Below, piece after piece: positions 12,746 to 24,090 of a stretch of DNA of 64,000 bases; position 1 is the first letter of the stretch; every line of letters starts with the position of its first letter. Made by a program: the position numbers and the translations under genes. This stretch comes from Aphrophora alni. Lineage: Eukaryota > Arthropoda > Insecta > Hemiptera > Aphrophoridae. The notes beneath the pieces were generated by a model. It did no database searches. It was not told the origin of the DNA and worked only from the letters and a program-made list of their open reading frames with translations. Location of the stretch: positions 31,033,673-31,097,672 of the forward strand of contig OY740774.1 in the NCBI GenBank assembly GCA_963513935.1, read 5' to 3'.

Positions 12746-13855
12746 ATAATCAATTATTATAAAATTACCCACCGTGTTAGTGTTGCGTTATGACCCCGTG
12801 TTGAAAATCATTTACATATATATAAACAATAGCGTAATTAAGCTGTGGATATTTTTATAGCGGGGTAAAAAAAACTGGGCGAGAACAGGGGAATGGAAAT
12901 AAAACAGTTTGACACTCAAATTAAAGTGTATTGTTTATGTGTAGTTGGATTATTTCAGTTGTTCCCGTTCATTTAAAACTTGTACAAACGATTTTAATTT
13001 TATTGCGATTTTTAATTAAATATTACAATTATAAATATGTACTTGTCGAGTAGTTGTTTAATTTTAATATTATTAATGGATTTATTTATTTTATATAAAT
13101 ATCTGCAAGTATGTATACAATGCGCTTTAAGTACTTCTAATTAAATAATATTTGTAAGGTTCAGGTTAATAAAACTAACTGAAAGTATATTTTATTTAAA
13201 ATCACTTTATACTTAAAACATTTAAAAGATAGATTCTAGCTTAAGATTTTATTTCTTTAAATTCACTCTATTTCAATCAAAATACTAAAAGTAGATTTTA
13301 ACAAACAATAATATTTGGTAAACACAGATCAAGGTAATAATAGGTTATTGACAGTTTTTTCAAATTCCTAAAATCTTTTAAGTAATAATTTTTAACAAAA
13401 TCGATTGATATAAAGAGAAACATTCATTTTGTGAAACAAATTTGAACAAAAAAATAGAATACTTATCACCAAAATATATTGAACAAAAATTTTTAAGAAG
13501 AAACACTTCAATTTCGACAGCAAGAAAGTTCACAAAAATATGAATTTAAAAACGAATTGAATTCGGATCCTCAGTTGTTATTAACACACCAAATATTAAA
13601 AAATAAAATAAAATAAAAATGTTATTCTGATTACAATGACTTTCTCGTTTAAAACATCTTTTTTCTTTTTTCCCTTTCTTCTTATTATGGTATTTGAAGT
13701 GTTTCATTAAGTACAATCGTAACTGTCGTGAAAGTGTAGTTATCCAAAACAAAGAAACTATATTAATTTCATAATACATAATATATAAACATTTGAAATA
13801 TGTACAAAAATAAAAACAACTCAACTGTCCTCAAAACATTTCAACTTTTTGTGTT
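12746..13855. other. AT-rich noncoding stretch
   Basis: Very AT-rich, unique by eye. The 92-codon minus-strand frame 13546-13824 is low-complexity. Nothing recognisable. Confidence 0.5.
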
Positions 13856-13859
13856 GCTA

Positions 13860-14050
13860 AAGTTATCCTTGTAGAATTTAATCTTTCAGTAATACTCTAC
13901 TGCGCGGTTCATGCTTTAATTATTTCTACCCTAAGTTTCCTTCCCTCGCTTGTATGGTCTCCTGCAGAGAGCTTTTGTATTATTTCACAATACATTGTAA
14001 GAAATAGATGAGCCACATAAGACATTTGTACTACATTTATGATTCATGTG
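13860..14050 (+). repeat. Direct-duplication copy 1 (partner at 16838-17042)
   Basis: About 190 bp align in the same orientation with 16838-17042. Shared blocks include ATTTAATCTTTCA, TAATTATT-CTACCCT-AAGTTTCCTT, GCTTTTGTAT, TTGTAAGAAA-TGATGAGCC and CATAAGACA-TGTACTACAT. Identity is perhaps three quarters. The following region (14.2-15.0 kb) also shows some similarity to the sequence after copy 2, so the duplicated unit may be longer. No protein is apparent. Confidence 0.75.
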
Positions 14051-14209
14051 ACAAACACATTTCACTTTTTAGGTGCAACTAGACATTTTTTGTTTTAGGT
14101 GCAATATGATTGAGAGGATAGCTTTTAATTTTCTTCTTGTACTCAAATCCGATTATGTATAGTTTTTTTGTTGTTGTTGTTGACTGATGTGGCAAAAGAT
14201 AATCTGCCT

Positions 14210-14960
14210 GATCCTTTTGAATGGAGTAATTTAAAGCTGGCTGATTAAATGGAGAGCTTTAAAAATTCCGTCAGTAAAACGTCTATCTTCTTTTTGAAGA
14301 GGGGTGAAATTATTGCTAGTGCTAGTTTATGTACATCGCGGGTGGTAGGCGTGGTGATGTACCTCTGCTTGAACCCTTAGAAAGGAATAATTGAAAGATA
14401 ATGTGGTTGAATGGTTATCGTTGAATCATCTTTTTTCTCTGTCTTGAGTAGGAAGATAGTAATCTTCTGCTTGATTCCTTAGAAAGAAATAATTGTAATA
14501 ATAACACTTCCTGAATTGGTATCATTGAATAGTATCTATTTTCTTTCGTGGATGGAGGGTGGAATTGTAATTAACTGTAGTTAGGATCCCTTGTAGTTGA
14601 CCGGTAAGTGCGTTGATTCTCTGTTTCTTCATCATAAAAAGGATTAATTATTGTAAGACTAGTTTTCTGAATGGTTATATTTGAATGTTATTACAATTTC
14701 AATCGGTAAAAATCGGTAAATGTTTTGTGGGTGGGACGGATGGAATTGTGACTAGCGGTAATTCGCATGATTTTTAGTTGTCCAGTGTGACGTTGACACT
14801 GGTTTCATCCTCAAAAAATGAAATAATTGTAAGTCTAGCTGACTGAACGGTTATTAATCTTCTTACAATTTCAATCGGTAACTCGCACATTAGTGGAGGA
14901 GGACGGCATTGCAGCAGGCGGTTGTTGATGAGCTTCATTGTTGACGCGTGTGTCGTTGAT
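14210..14960. repeat. Degenerate long-period tandem repeat region
   Basis: Several diverged blocks repeat in order: a CCTTAGAAAG-AATAATTG-like anchor (near 14372, 14480, 14630, 14812), then a TGAATGGTTAT-like segment, an ACAATTTC-AATCGG block in two of them, and a GTGG-GGACGG-GGAATTG block. Spacing is irregular, about 105-180 bp. A small perfect hairpin (CCAGTGT/ACACTGG) lies near 14783-14803. It looks like an old tandem amplification of part of a transposable element. No coding frame survives. Confidence 0.55.
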
Positions 14961-15539
14961 CAGCTACGTGATTTGTTTTATTAAAACTATTTCTCTCCTA
15001 TGGTAGCCACGATTTCTTGCAAGTAATATCTTGTTATTGACAGTAGAAACTATGCACTCTTAATGTTCAATTCTATTAGTAGACGGTAAAAGTTTAAGTG
15101 GATTTCCAGTTTTTCGAGTTGTTGCTAGGATGCTATAAAGATAGTCAGCTAATGGTGGTATTGTGGATGTTTGGCTACTATTCCTCGTGTTTTGAATTTT
15201 TTTAATTATTGGTAACTGCAATAGGGACTTTAGTTTTGTATCTGGAATTACTGTTCAACTAGTAATATCATTGTTTGGGTTTAACTTCATTGAAACATGG
15301 ATAGATATACCATTTCGGATATGTAGTGGACAAGTTACTAGCTACGGTTCGATAATGACGATCATGCATTTTTTACATGTACATAGGAGAGAACACTATA
15401 TGTGATCATTTTGTAAAATGCTCTTCATCTCAAACGAGTAAGCCGATTTTGATCAAATTGGTATTTACGCAGAATTTGGTGACGGATACAAAAAATAAAT
15501 TGAAAAATATACAATGGGAAAACAATGGTAGTAAACAAT
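14961..15539. other. Noncoding stretch with one LINE-3'-like motif
   Basis: A phrase of the type GCCGATTTTGATCAAATTGG (near 15440-15460) resembles a motif common in 3' regions of insect LINEs. It lies inside a 60-codon frame (15377-15559) that I do not recognise. Nothing else is seen. Confidence 0.4.
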
Positions 15540-16070
15540 GGGAAAGAGGGTTTCTATAAAAGAGGACTGATATTAAATGAAAATAAGATTAAAGCTATGT
15601 ACATGGGTAGAGAAGAACTAGCACTTAAAGGCATAGAGATAGCAGGTCAAAAGATAGGGTATGCAAATTAATTAAAATCTCTGAAATCATATTCATGAAG
15701 AATGGAAAAATATATCAGAAAATACTAAAAGAGTTAAGGAGTTAGTAATGTGTACAATGCAACAAGCAATTCAATAATAGATAAGAAGGAAATAGACACA
15801 CACAAATGTAATATATACAACTATTTACTTACTCTTACAGAAATTACTCTTACTTCTGCAGAAATAAAGTTTCTAATAAGAATAGCAGGGATTAAGTATG
15901 AAATTTGAAAAATATAGGACCCTTTAAGTTGAACCCATTAAGGGACTGAGAACGGAAGAGAGAGAGGGAAGACCGTAAAGGAAATGAAACTACTCATAAG
16001 CAACAGAAGAGGATGGAATTCTTTCTCCGCAGCCACGACGCCACTGGCATAAAGGGGGAAGAAGAAGAAA
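15540..16070 (+). pseudogene. LINE reverse transcriptase relic (C-terminal RT part)
   Basis: Positions 15564-15668 are open and read GLILNENKIKAMYMGREE, then IEIAGQKIGYAN, before a stop. This matches the post-catalytic segment of many insect LINE RTs (GLxINxxKTKYMxxxR, then IxIxGxxFxxVxxFKYLGS). Further fragments, such as an LKS-EIIFMKNGKI-like stretch about 30 codons later, are consistent with the YLGS region in other frames. The copy has stops and frameshifts throughout and lacks the catalytic YxDD upstream. It resembles the relic at 46.6 kb (same strand, same motif style), so both may come from one family. The RT identity is moderately supported; the clade is not determined. Confidence 0.6.
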
Positions 16071-16837
16071 GGCAGAATTTGGTCGTTCCTAGTAACTTTT
16101 GTTCCGACTGACATTTGGATATCACTGTTAAAAAAAACATCTACTCTAAATCGACTAAATAAGATTTAATCAAATCTGGGGAAAATGTAGACTTTACGAA
16201 TCTAAACATAATATTCCGTTCATAATCTGCCTGAAATGCCGGATTAAAAAGTGTAAAATTTTCAAACCCGGTGTGAAAGCGATTTCAATCAATTTTGATG
16301 ATAAATACAAACACAAATTAATTATATCAAATCGTAAATAAAATAATATGACGGTTCAAGAGTAAATACGAAAAAAAAAAATCTAAATAAATTCTGACGA
16401 ATCCAAAATTCCTTTCTGATTTTTACATCCGATAGTGTTGTAATTACAGATATTTTACTTGCATTTCATTGAAATAGTTTTCGATGGTTTTAAGATATTC
16501 AAACTTCAACATGGTTCATTTCTCCCTTTTACAACATCCGAACCTACATTTTTGAGATGGCGTCCATTATATTTTGTTTAGGTTTATAGAGCCTACATTA
16601 AAAAGAAGAAAAAAAATCGTAATTAATTTTGATACAATAAGGGTTTTTATTTTTGTCTTAAGTTAACTTTCCCTCTAAATTATGATCTTTATATATATAT
16701 ATATATTTTTTTTTGTTTTTGGAAGTGTGAACAATTTCATGCACAGTTTATTTTTTTACTAACACTAATACGTACTTTAAAAGAAATGTCAAATTTAAAC
16801 TACAGTTTTATAAAACGTTCCACACATTTGTTTCCTA
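16071..16837. other. AT-rich noncoding stretch
   Basis: No gene is seen. A short (TA)n run lies near 16692-16706. Confidence 0.5.
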
Positions 16838-17042
16838 AATAATGTTATTTCTAGTCGCATTTAATCTTTCACCAACCTCGTACAGCACGGTCCATGTGTT
16901 TAATTATTCCTACCCTTAAAGTTTCCTTTCCACCCTACCCCTCGAATGGACTCCTACAGCGCGCTTTTGTATCGTCTGACAATGGTTTTGTAAGAAACTG
17001 ATGAGCCTCATAAGACACTCGTACTACATGTTACTAGACACA
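16838..17042 (+). repeat. Direct-duplication copy 2 (partner at 13860-14050)
   Basis: This is the second member of the pair described for copy 1, about 3 kb downstream in the same orientation. Its relation may continue to about 17200, where GTAAGTGCATTGATT resembles GTAAGTGCGTTGATT near 14606. It could be two insertions of one dispersed family or a segmental duplication. Confidence 0.75.
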
Positions 17043-18304
17043 GTATTATTGTATGGATTTGATTTATTTTCTTGCTTTACAAATATAACACTTTAACAAT
17101 AGGGATACTTTATAAGATCTCTAGTTATTATTGCTCGCAGATGTTGCACAATGGACGGGATTGTAAGTGCATTGATTTTCTTTTTCTTTTTGTAGAGAAG
17201 GATTCTAAATAAATATTACACACGTTCACACTCGTCGTCTATTTTAAAGAAAAGTCGCAATAAAAATTCTAATTTCGGATTTAATCTGTAAAAAATGTGG
17301 AGTTAAACCTTAAAATCGGTAAAGATTGTGATGAATTTTTGGTGAAACGCGAATGAATCAAACCAATGTTTAAAACTGAACATAAAAAATAATAATAATA
17401 ATAAAGATTCGCTAGTAAATTGGACAATAACTTACTGAACATCGAGTCCCTGTCATTGTGATTCTAACTTTCGCAACCATAAGCTAGCTCTCTATTTCCT
17501 ATTTGTATGTTGGGTAAACACCGTAATTTGTTCAGCCCTTGTGGGAATGAAACCCGAATATTCTTGAAAATAAACCGATAACACAAGGGAATGGACTAAT
17601 TAACGAAATAACGAATTAGTTGGTTTAACTAAAACTAAATTTTATCAAAATCGGTTAATCGGTTTATGCTTCAGAAAGGCAGACATCGTCAAAAGAGACA
17701 TGATAGGGAATTTTAAGGAGAGGGAACTAACCCAAGACTATTTGAAAGAAGTTGTAAATCCAACTAGGGTACCTCGTGATTGTTAAGCCCGAACTTACTA
17801 AAGTGAACCCTTGAAATTATATATATAATATAACTAATAAGTAAATTCACAAGTGAACACTAACACAAGGAATAGAAAATCAAGTTGAACTGTTTTTGTA
17901 TATAATGATCAACTTCCTCTAAGGGGAAATTATCATACGGGTTTTTCGGAAAGCACCACCTCTGTCCCATCTTTCAAAAAATAACCTTGTACTCACTACT
18001 CGTAGGGTATTTGGAGTTCATTTGATTTGGAATTTTCTGTTCAAGTTTGTTGCTTACTCTGGCCTTAGCGCTGGGTTCTTTTCTTATCATATTGTTTTAA
18101 TATCATTTGCCTTTGTTGTTTAATAGCGAAAAACTTGTTGGACATCTTTGTCTTATACTCGTCATGGTTGGAAGAGAACAAGAGTTGGTCAAGAGAGATC
18201 TGATAAGAGTGATGGAAGAGAGTTCCAACTAAAGACAATATGAAAAAGAAGTTCTTTATTCAGTTATGCCTCGGGTTTGCCAGTAATCCTCGCTGTATCG
18301 AATA
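17043..18304. other. Noncoding stretch, one LINE-3'-like motif
   Basis: AAAATCGGTTAATCGGTTTA with a following AGGCAGACA (about 17647-17690) resembles the conserved 3'-end phrase of insect LINEs (AAAATCGGTTCA...CAGACA). Otherwise I see unique sequence of moderate GC and no gene. Confidence 0.4.
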
Positions 18305-18424
18305 CACGAAAGATGCGTACACCAGGAGTCTTGCTAAAGATGTGTACAGCAACAAGTTTTGACAGATGACGAGGGTAAGCTATAACGTCAGAACATTTTG
18401 ACATACAACTTTTAGGCGTTCACG

Positions 18425-18458
18425 GGTTACTTCCACATTTCTTAAAGTGGAAGTAACC
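18425..18458. repeat. Perfect 12-bp inverted repeat, 10-base loop
   Basis: GGTTACTTCCAC (18425-18436) and GTGGAAGTAACC (18447-18458) are exact reverse complements. It lies immediately before a CCTAA tract inside the 18.3-18.8 kb element. It is not a bacterial-type terminator; no T tract follows. Confidence 0.95.
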
Positions 18459-18466
18459 AAACCAAA

Positions 18467-18485
18467 CCTAACCTAACCTAACCTT
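18467..18485 (-). repeat. Interstitial telomere-type tract (CCTAA, i.e. TTAGG)
   Basis: Three perfect CCTAA units (18467-18481) are followed by one variant. TTAGG is the usual insect telomere repeat. Such a short tract far from an end is interstitial. Confidence 0.9.
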
Positions 18486-18510
18486 ATCCCCATGACAGTT
18501 AAAGGCAAAG

Positions 18511-18690
18511 TGACAACTGGCGTGACCCAGTGACGCATACAGAGTTGGAATTCTTAGCAATAATGTCTTCAGCCCGCTTGAAGTGGTGGATAACCTGGGG
18601 TGACAACTGGAGTGACCCAGTGACGCATCCGAGGTTGGCATTCATGGGAATAATGCCTTAGTTCCGCGTGAAGGGATGGCTGATCTGGGG
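18511..18690 (+). repeat. 90-bp tandem duplication
   Basis: Unit 1 is 18511-18600 and unit 2 is 18601-18690. Both start TGACAACTGG-GTGACCCAGTGACGCAT and end in CTGGGG. Internal identity is lower, so the duplication is not recent. Confidence 0.85.
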
Positions 18691-19187
18691 TTTTTGGAAG
18701 CTTTCTGGTTTGTACGCATTTTTCGCTTATAAAATTTACCACTTACCCTCGTCAATTGGAGTTGTTTCTCGTGTACGCATATTTCGCTGTACGCATTTTT
18801 CGTGCCACCGCGGTATCTACGCAGTTTTTTATGTCGTTGTGAGTTAGATCCTGAAATAAAAACTTGTAGATCCAAATAAGGCAATCCAGAGGAATTCTAG
18901 CTGGATCTACCTTTTTTTTTCATTAAGCCTAATACAAACATTGGCTACTAGGCTATGCTCGCCCATTTCTTTATTATTATTATTTTTTTAATTCTACGTT
19001 TAACACTTGATAACGAAAATTGATTCATCACCACGAAATGTCGTGTATTAGTTTGTATATAGATATTTTTTTTCAAAACAACCTAGTAAACTTTAGTAAT
19101 AGTATAAACTGTCAATCATTCATCAATAAACTTTACCAACAAAATGGAATAAATTTCAGTTTATTTATAGAATATTTTTCTCCATTA

Positions 19188-19190
<3 letters not shown>

Positions 19191-19218
<28 letters not shown>
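19191..19218 (+). repeat. Poly-A tract (28 A)
   Basis: Uninterrupted A run following TCCATTACTT. It could be the tail of a retroposed sequence on the plus strand, but no body is recognised upstream. Confidence 0.95.
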
Positions 19219-19222
<4 letters not shown>

Positions 19223-19516
19223 TACATATATCGTTCTAGAAAAATCGGGATTTATAAACGTAATAAATTCTCTCTAAAATTCCTTCTCCCTTATAGTTTG
19301 TCACTTTGTTTTCAAACTGCTCGCCTCTCCTACACTCGTTTAATTCAAACTATTATTAATAACCCTTTAGATATGTTTTTATATATTTCCAGATCATGAA
19401 ACCTATATTGATCCAATGCAATAGAAACAAGGTAAATTTGAAATAAAACAAAATATGTGAACATATCACCTCCCCAACCCCTTTACCCTCGACTGACTGT
19501 CTGCTTTTCTTCTCAG

Positions 19517-19692
19517 CCGGTCAAGAGGAAACTGTGTATTTCAACATTTTCATCTCTGGAAAATCTCGCTTGACAAGTATCTTTATTTCTTTCAATTTGG
19601 CTTACACTAGACGCTATTACAGTACATTACATTTATTACTGTTACATTTTATTAGTGTTTCTTCGGTCTATCTCTTTTCGAACATTTTGTCT
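19517..19692 (+). other. Exon-like interval of unknown identity
   Basis: A pyrimidine-rich tract ending TTCTTCTCAG (acceptor-like) precedes 19517, and GTAAGT (donor-like) begins at 19693. One of three frames (starting GGTCAAGAGGAAACT, peptide GQEETVYFNIFISGKSR...) stays open across all 176 bp; the other two are closed. The peptide is hydrophobic and matches no family I know. In AT-rich DNA such a combination can arise by chance, so this is only a candidate. Confidence 0.15.
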
Positions 19693-20693
19693 GTAAGTTT
19701 GAAATTAAAGCCACACCGTTAGAACTAAAGACTAGATTGCTAGGTGTTTAGAATAGCATAGGATTTATTCTATTTTGTAATCAAATAAAAAGCAAATCAT
19801 AATTAAATAAAAACTACAAAAGCAGCACTAGTTAGTCTAATACTTTAATGACTGGGGGGGGGGTCTTTTTGAATAATAAAGCGAGCGAAGCGTGTTCTTA
19901 TTTTAATTCTGATTTGGTGTTTCATCTGTACATTTGTTTGTGTGTTTAGTATGCATTTATGGCCAAACTCGTTTTCAAATTTAGGATAAAAATTTTTTGT
20001 AAATTTTATTTTATATTTCGTTTGAATATAACGCCCATGGACGCAGTTAATACACTCTCCCATAACTTAGATGGTAGTTTTCGACTCCAAATACAGCGCA
20101 CTCCAAATTATTAATTCTAAACTAAGTATAACTAAAATTCTTATTTAAAAAAATTGAATTTGGACTGAAACTTTTATTTCATTTTTTAATTAACCTGAAA
20201 ACTAAAAATACATTTACATACTGTCATTTTTTGTTTTAATTTTTATTAATTAAATATTTTTCAAGTTTCAAAGACCTTTTTCTGGTTATCCAGCGATTTC
20301 TGGTAAACTATGAAGAATTATTTCGACAGTAATGTTTACCGATATCTCGGCTATCCTTTGACTTTCAATTGAAACAATTACATCGTCCTATTTACCTTAA
20401 AAAGGAAACAAAATTTATCTCTTTTTTATTGAAATTACGACATAATTAGCATCAAAACGTTTATATGAACGCCAATTTGAAAAAACTATACGATTTAGTA
20501 GTACACTTTCTGATTTTGTAAACAAAATCGAGATAAAAGCTGTTCTGAATTTCTGAATATATATAAACTCTTAATACAAAGGAATTATTAACAGACGTTT
20601 ATTTTATATTTATTTTCCTTTGATTGCAAGTTGTTCTTTATTTTGACATGCACAAAGATTTTCACTTTACTTAAGTACTTACGAATCATTTTT

Positions 20694-21240
20694 CATGTTT
20701 AAAGTAAAAGAATTTCATTTGGAACATACACATGAGTATGTAATCGAAGATATAAAATTAAGGCTAAGCTAGGTTTATTTGAAATGCATCATGCATGTAA
20801 AGTGTAATCGAAACCTGTATAAATTTTCCACCTTTAAATAACTTTTTAATACATTTTATCAAAGGAGAATCTCATATTGATTATTAATTTATACCCAACA
20901 CACTATTCTCGCGTACTTTCATGAAATTGTCCAGAAAACCACGAGAGAATCGTTGCATAATGACTTAAAACTTTGTTTCCAGACTTAGTTGAGCTCAAAT
21001 AAATCAAGTTAAACAGTAATTTTCTTTGCGTAGATAATAAATTTCCGTAGAAAACTTTTTATAACGTTGTAGAATAATTATAGTATAAAAACTACAGTTA
21101 TGTGTAGTGTTTTATTCGTTTTTCCTTGTTTACAATTCAGTTTATGTTCATTTGTCAAGGAGCAATGTTTAAAGTTGCACCAACTTTATCAACTACACGC
21201 TAATGAACAAAACTAGTAAAAAGGAAAATAGGAAAAGTAC
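20694..21240 (+). repeat. Left arm of a large inverted duplication
   Basis: This segment aligns in reverse complement with 27661-28210. Strong blocks include GAGAGAATCGTTGCATAATGAC, AAAACTTTGTTTCCAGACTT-AGTTGAG, CAGTAATTTTCTTTGCGT and TAATGAACAAAAC. Weaker similarity covers the outer 250 bp (GTTCC/GGAAC, TCGAAACC, CTAGG) and may continue inward to about 21360. Overall identity looks like 65-75 percent, highest in the middle. The arms are about 6.4 kb apart. No intact protein is seen. The minus frame 21323-21541 starts just inside the arm and includes IIDTGN, which only weakly recalls a retroviral-type protease motif. Confidence 0.85.
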
Positions 21241-23989
21241 TAATTTAAGTTTTAACTTTCCAATTATTTAATAATGAAAGTATTTTAACGAAGCAAACTT
21301 TTTAAAATCTCCTTTTCTAAATTTAGATTATTTTGAGGTCCTGACGTTCGATATTTTCATAATTACCTGTATCAATGATTGCTTCAATTTTAACAATATT
21401 TTTTCGTTTTATTATGGTATACAAATCAAGTAATGCGCTGGAGCGGCAATTATTTAATTTGTTTAAAATAGATTTTGAACTAAAATTTTGAAGGTTTGTA
21501 ATGGAAATTATAGGAGAATAGTTGTCTTCCTTTACATCCAAAAAAGCGGTGTCTGAATGACTGAGGACATCTACATTTTATATGACAAAGGAGAGTTCTT
21601 AGTAAAACGCTATCGTGTTGTATGCAAGAGGTTTCAAATTTGATTCCTGTAGAAACTCAGAAAAGTTACAGTGTTGTCTCAGCATCTTGAGTGAAAGTGA
21701 GGTTGATGGTTAATCCTTATCACGAAAGTAAGAACTACTGTGATGAAACGTAAAATTTTGACTACATTTTACCAGATGAATAATATCTAGGAAGCCCACA
21801 ATGGGTCATTGAAAGATTATTATTATTATTGTTATGTGTATCATAGAATTATGGAGGCTTAAAACTTTTAGATAAGTTTAAACAAATGAGATATTCTTTC
21901 GATACCAAAATTTCTATCTGATATGGGCTCAATTAACACAATATAATAAAATAATTCATCCCAATAAACCTATATCTGCAGTTTGCAAATAATTGGCCAA
22001 CCTATTTCTTTGGAAAGAACAATTACTATAAACGTATACCCATATCTGATAGTACTACATGCGAGTCCAGTTATTTAACACACCAGCTGTTCTGCAAATT
22101 TTGGTGAAATGAGTACTTGGACAACCAGTAATAATAAAAAAAACTATATCATTCAGATCATCGTTTCACTGTAGTGCTCAAAATTTGAAATGTTTTAACC
22201 TCAAAGATATCTAGTCGATTAAAATTTCAATCGTGATATAAACACATGTAGACTAAGAAAATTTGAGCTTGCTCGTCAGCTAATTCTCAAATCTTGGCTG
22301 CCAGGTAGATTAAATTCTATTTTCGTCAAAATTGTACATGTGTTTTAAAATCAACTGTCCCAAGTTATTCAAAAGAAGCTGTACTCTTTTGTTGAAACTG
22401 CCAGATTTTTAAAATGGTAGACATGTTCAAAGTTTGGATATGGGTTTTATATTTCCGTGAAAAGTATCGATGGTCATAATTTAAAGTTTTTTTGAAGGAT
22501 CAATGGTTAACGAGGTACAAATAGTGACCACGATCAAACGAACAAGCTGTACAATAAATACTAGTGATTTACTGTATCCGTCTAAAAGTTTTTTTATCTA
22601 TATGTTAAGTCAACGAACCGTATATCTCAATGCCAAATAAACAGCAAAGAACGCTAAAAGCCTCCGAGGCAAACTAATCTATGATAAGAATGAAGGCTAT
22701 AACTGCGGAAAGACTGTTAATGCGTAATGTTGATGACAGCGAGGGAGAGAATATGGTAAATACGCATTAAACTAGGGGATGAGGATAATAAAAAGAAATG
22801 AGTACTAGACAAATACCTCCTTGAGGAGCGGTTTGGCGAAGAATGGTGATGAATAAAAATGGCGGAGAAAATTAATACTGTTCTTTAGTAACCTTAGAGG
22901 GGAAGTAACAATACGTTCATATTATAGTACGTATTTATACAAGCTTCATTCCGGCAGTCGTGTATAGTCTGTAAAAAGTGACTAGTGATGTCAAAAGAAA
23001 ATATACGAAATTTCCAAGTCATGAATATATTTAGAAATAAATCTTTCGGAATAACTTTTTATCTTTAGAAATTGTTTGGTATTCCTTAAATTTACGTACC
23101 TCCATTAAGAGTGTCTATAAAGAATACTCAATACTTAAAATTAAAATAATCTATTTTTTAAAACTGATATTTGTATAAAACAAATATAACGTATTTAGAT
23201 TCTTGTTATAAAAAACAAAACAAAATACAATCGTTTATGAAATATGAGTTCAAAATATATTGAAAACATCCAATTTTCAGGACTAAATGTGAAACTAAAT
23301 ATCTAAATTTGAAAGCATTGCTCTAACTTTCTTTCAGTCCCATCCAAAAAATAGAAAATAATTTTCGTCACTCTTAAAAAATTAAACTACTTCAATTTTA
23401 TTTTATTTTTTATGTAGTTTTCTCTATTGCTTAAATTATTAGTTGATATAGAAAGGTTCTCCCTTATCAATGTTCACCGAATTTTGTTGGTGAATAATAT
23501 TTAAAAAACAAAAAAAAAATTAACTATCTAAATATTGCCTAAGTTTGTTTCGCTTGAACCATAAACTCATCCTAAAAAATAATAGTATTTACTTGAAATC
23601 AATTATAAATGACAGCTGTCAAATTATATTTTCGATTTTTTTTCCAATTATTCCTGAAACTTAAATTTCTTTTACATGAACGCTTGTTTGGTTTATTAAA
23701 TTTCAATTTTGTTCAAATAACTATATAGTTATTTTTTTATTATCCGTCAAATGACTTTATTTACGATTCTGGCGTGTTTCGGTCGTAAATACTTTATTAA
23801 AACACAAATTATACACTAATAAACATTGTTTAAAATAGATACAGATTCAGATAGATACAGATTGGTTCCAGATACAGATAGTGTACCTACAAGATGTGTT
23901 TTATTGTATCTTCTATGTGTATGTGTATTGCGTGTATAACTGTGTGTTGTGAACTTTTATGTTATAACGAGGAATAGTAAATGTCCTGA
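21241..23989. other. AT-rich stretch between the inverted arms, no gene recognised
   Basis: No known protein is read. Around 22600-22900 the composition becomes purine-rich, with short peptides in mixed frames that could be decayed element coding sequence, but I cannot name it. At 23840-23882 the motif AGATACAGAT recurs three times. Confidence 0.4.
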
Positions 23990-24090
23990 AACTGAACACT
24001 TGAAAATGGCTGAATAGCCGAAACGGCCGTCGTTGAGAAAAAACGCAAAAAACTACTGGACGGTGAGTAATTTAATAAATTAAAATTAAA
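23985..24090 (+). repeat. Hairpin motif site (TGGCTGAATAGCCGAAACG)
   Basis: GGCT (24008-24011) and AGCC (24016-24019) form a 4-bp stem around GAAT, followed by GAAAC (24020-24024). AAAATGGC precedes the stem. An AATTTAATAAATTAAAATTAAAATT-type AT-rich run follows. The arrangement matches the motif at 32.4 kb (CTGAAGATGGC ... GAAACGC) and the loop motif at 5.4 kb. It may be one end of a foldback or Penelope-like element; no partner arm was found here. Confidence 0.5.

Larger units (their letters stand above)
18305..18800. mobile_element. Decayed inverted-repeat element with nested repeats
   Basis: The left end (about 18305-18385) reads CGAAAGATGCGTACACC ... TGACGAGGGTAAG. The reverse complement of the right end (about 18735-18805) reads CGAAAAATGCGTACAGCG ... 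TGACGAGGGTAAG. The ends are therefore inverted copies of one sequence. Between them lie a perfect hairpin (18425-18458), a CCTAA tract (18467-18485) and an exact-length 90-bp tandem duplication (18511-18690). A third copy of the CGAAAAATGCGTACA motif (minus strand) lies near 18713-18727. No transposase is present, so if mobile it was non-autonomous. The 80-codon minus-strand frame 18642-18884 mainly reads through these repeats. Confidence 0.55.
18801..20693. other. AT-rich noncoding stretch
   Basis: Apart from the poly-A run and the exon-like interval listed separately, there is a G10 run near 19854-19863 next to AGCGAGCGAAGCGTG (about 19879-19893). That phrase is GC-rich and of the type seen at ends of some DNA elements, but no boundaries can be drawn. 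Confidence 0.4.

Noticed and set aside
18425..18458. Rho-independent terminator
   Set aside because: The hairpin has no T tract and the window is not bacterial.
21323..21541. Retroelement aspartic protease in the 72-codon minus-strand ORF (IIDTGN)
   Set aside because: One short motif only; no flap or second conserved segment, and no gag or RT adjacent.
23998..24030. Active hammerhead ribozyme
   Set aside because: The CUGANGA box is not intact here (TTGAAAA), and in the related sites one extra T separates it from stem II. The resemblance is kept only as a hint of element ancestry.
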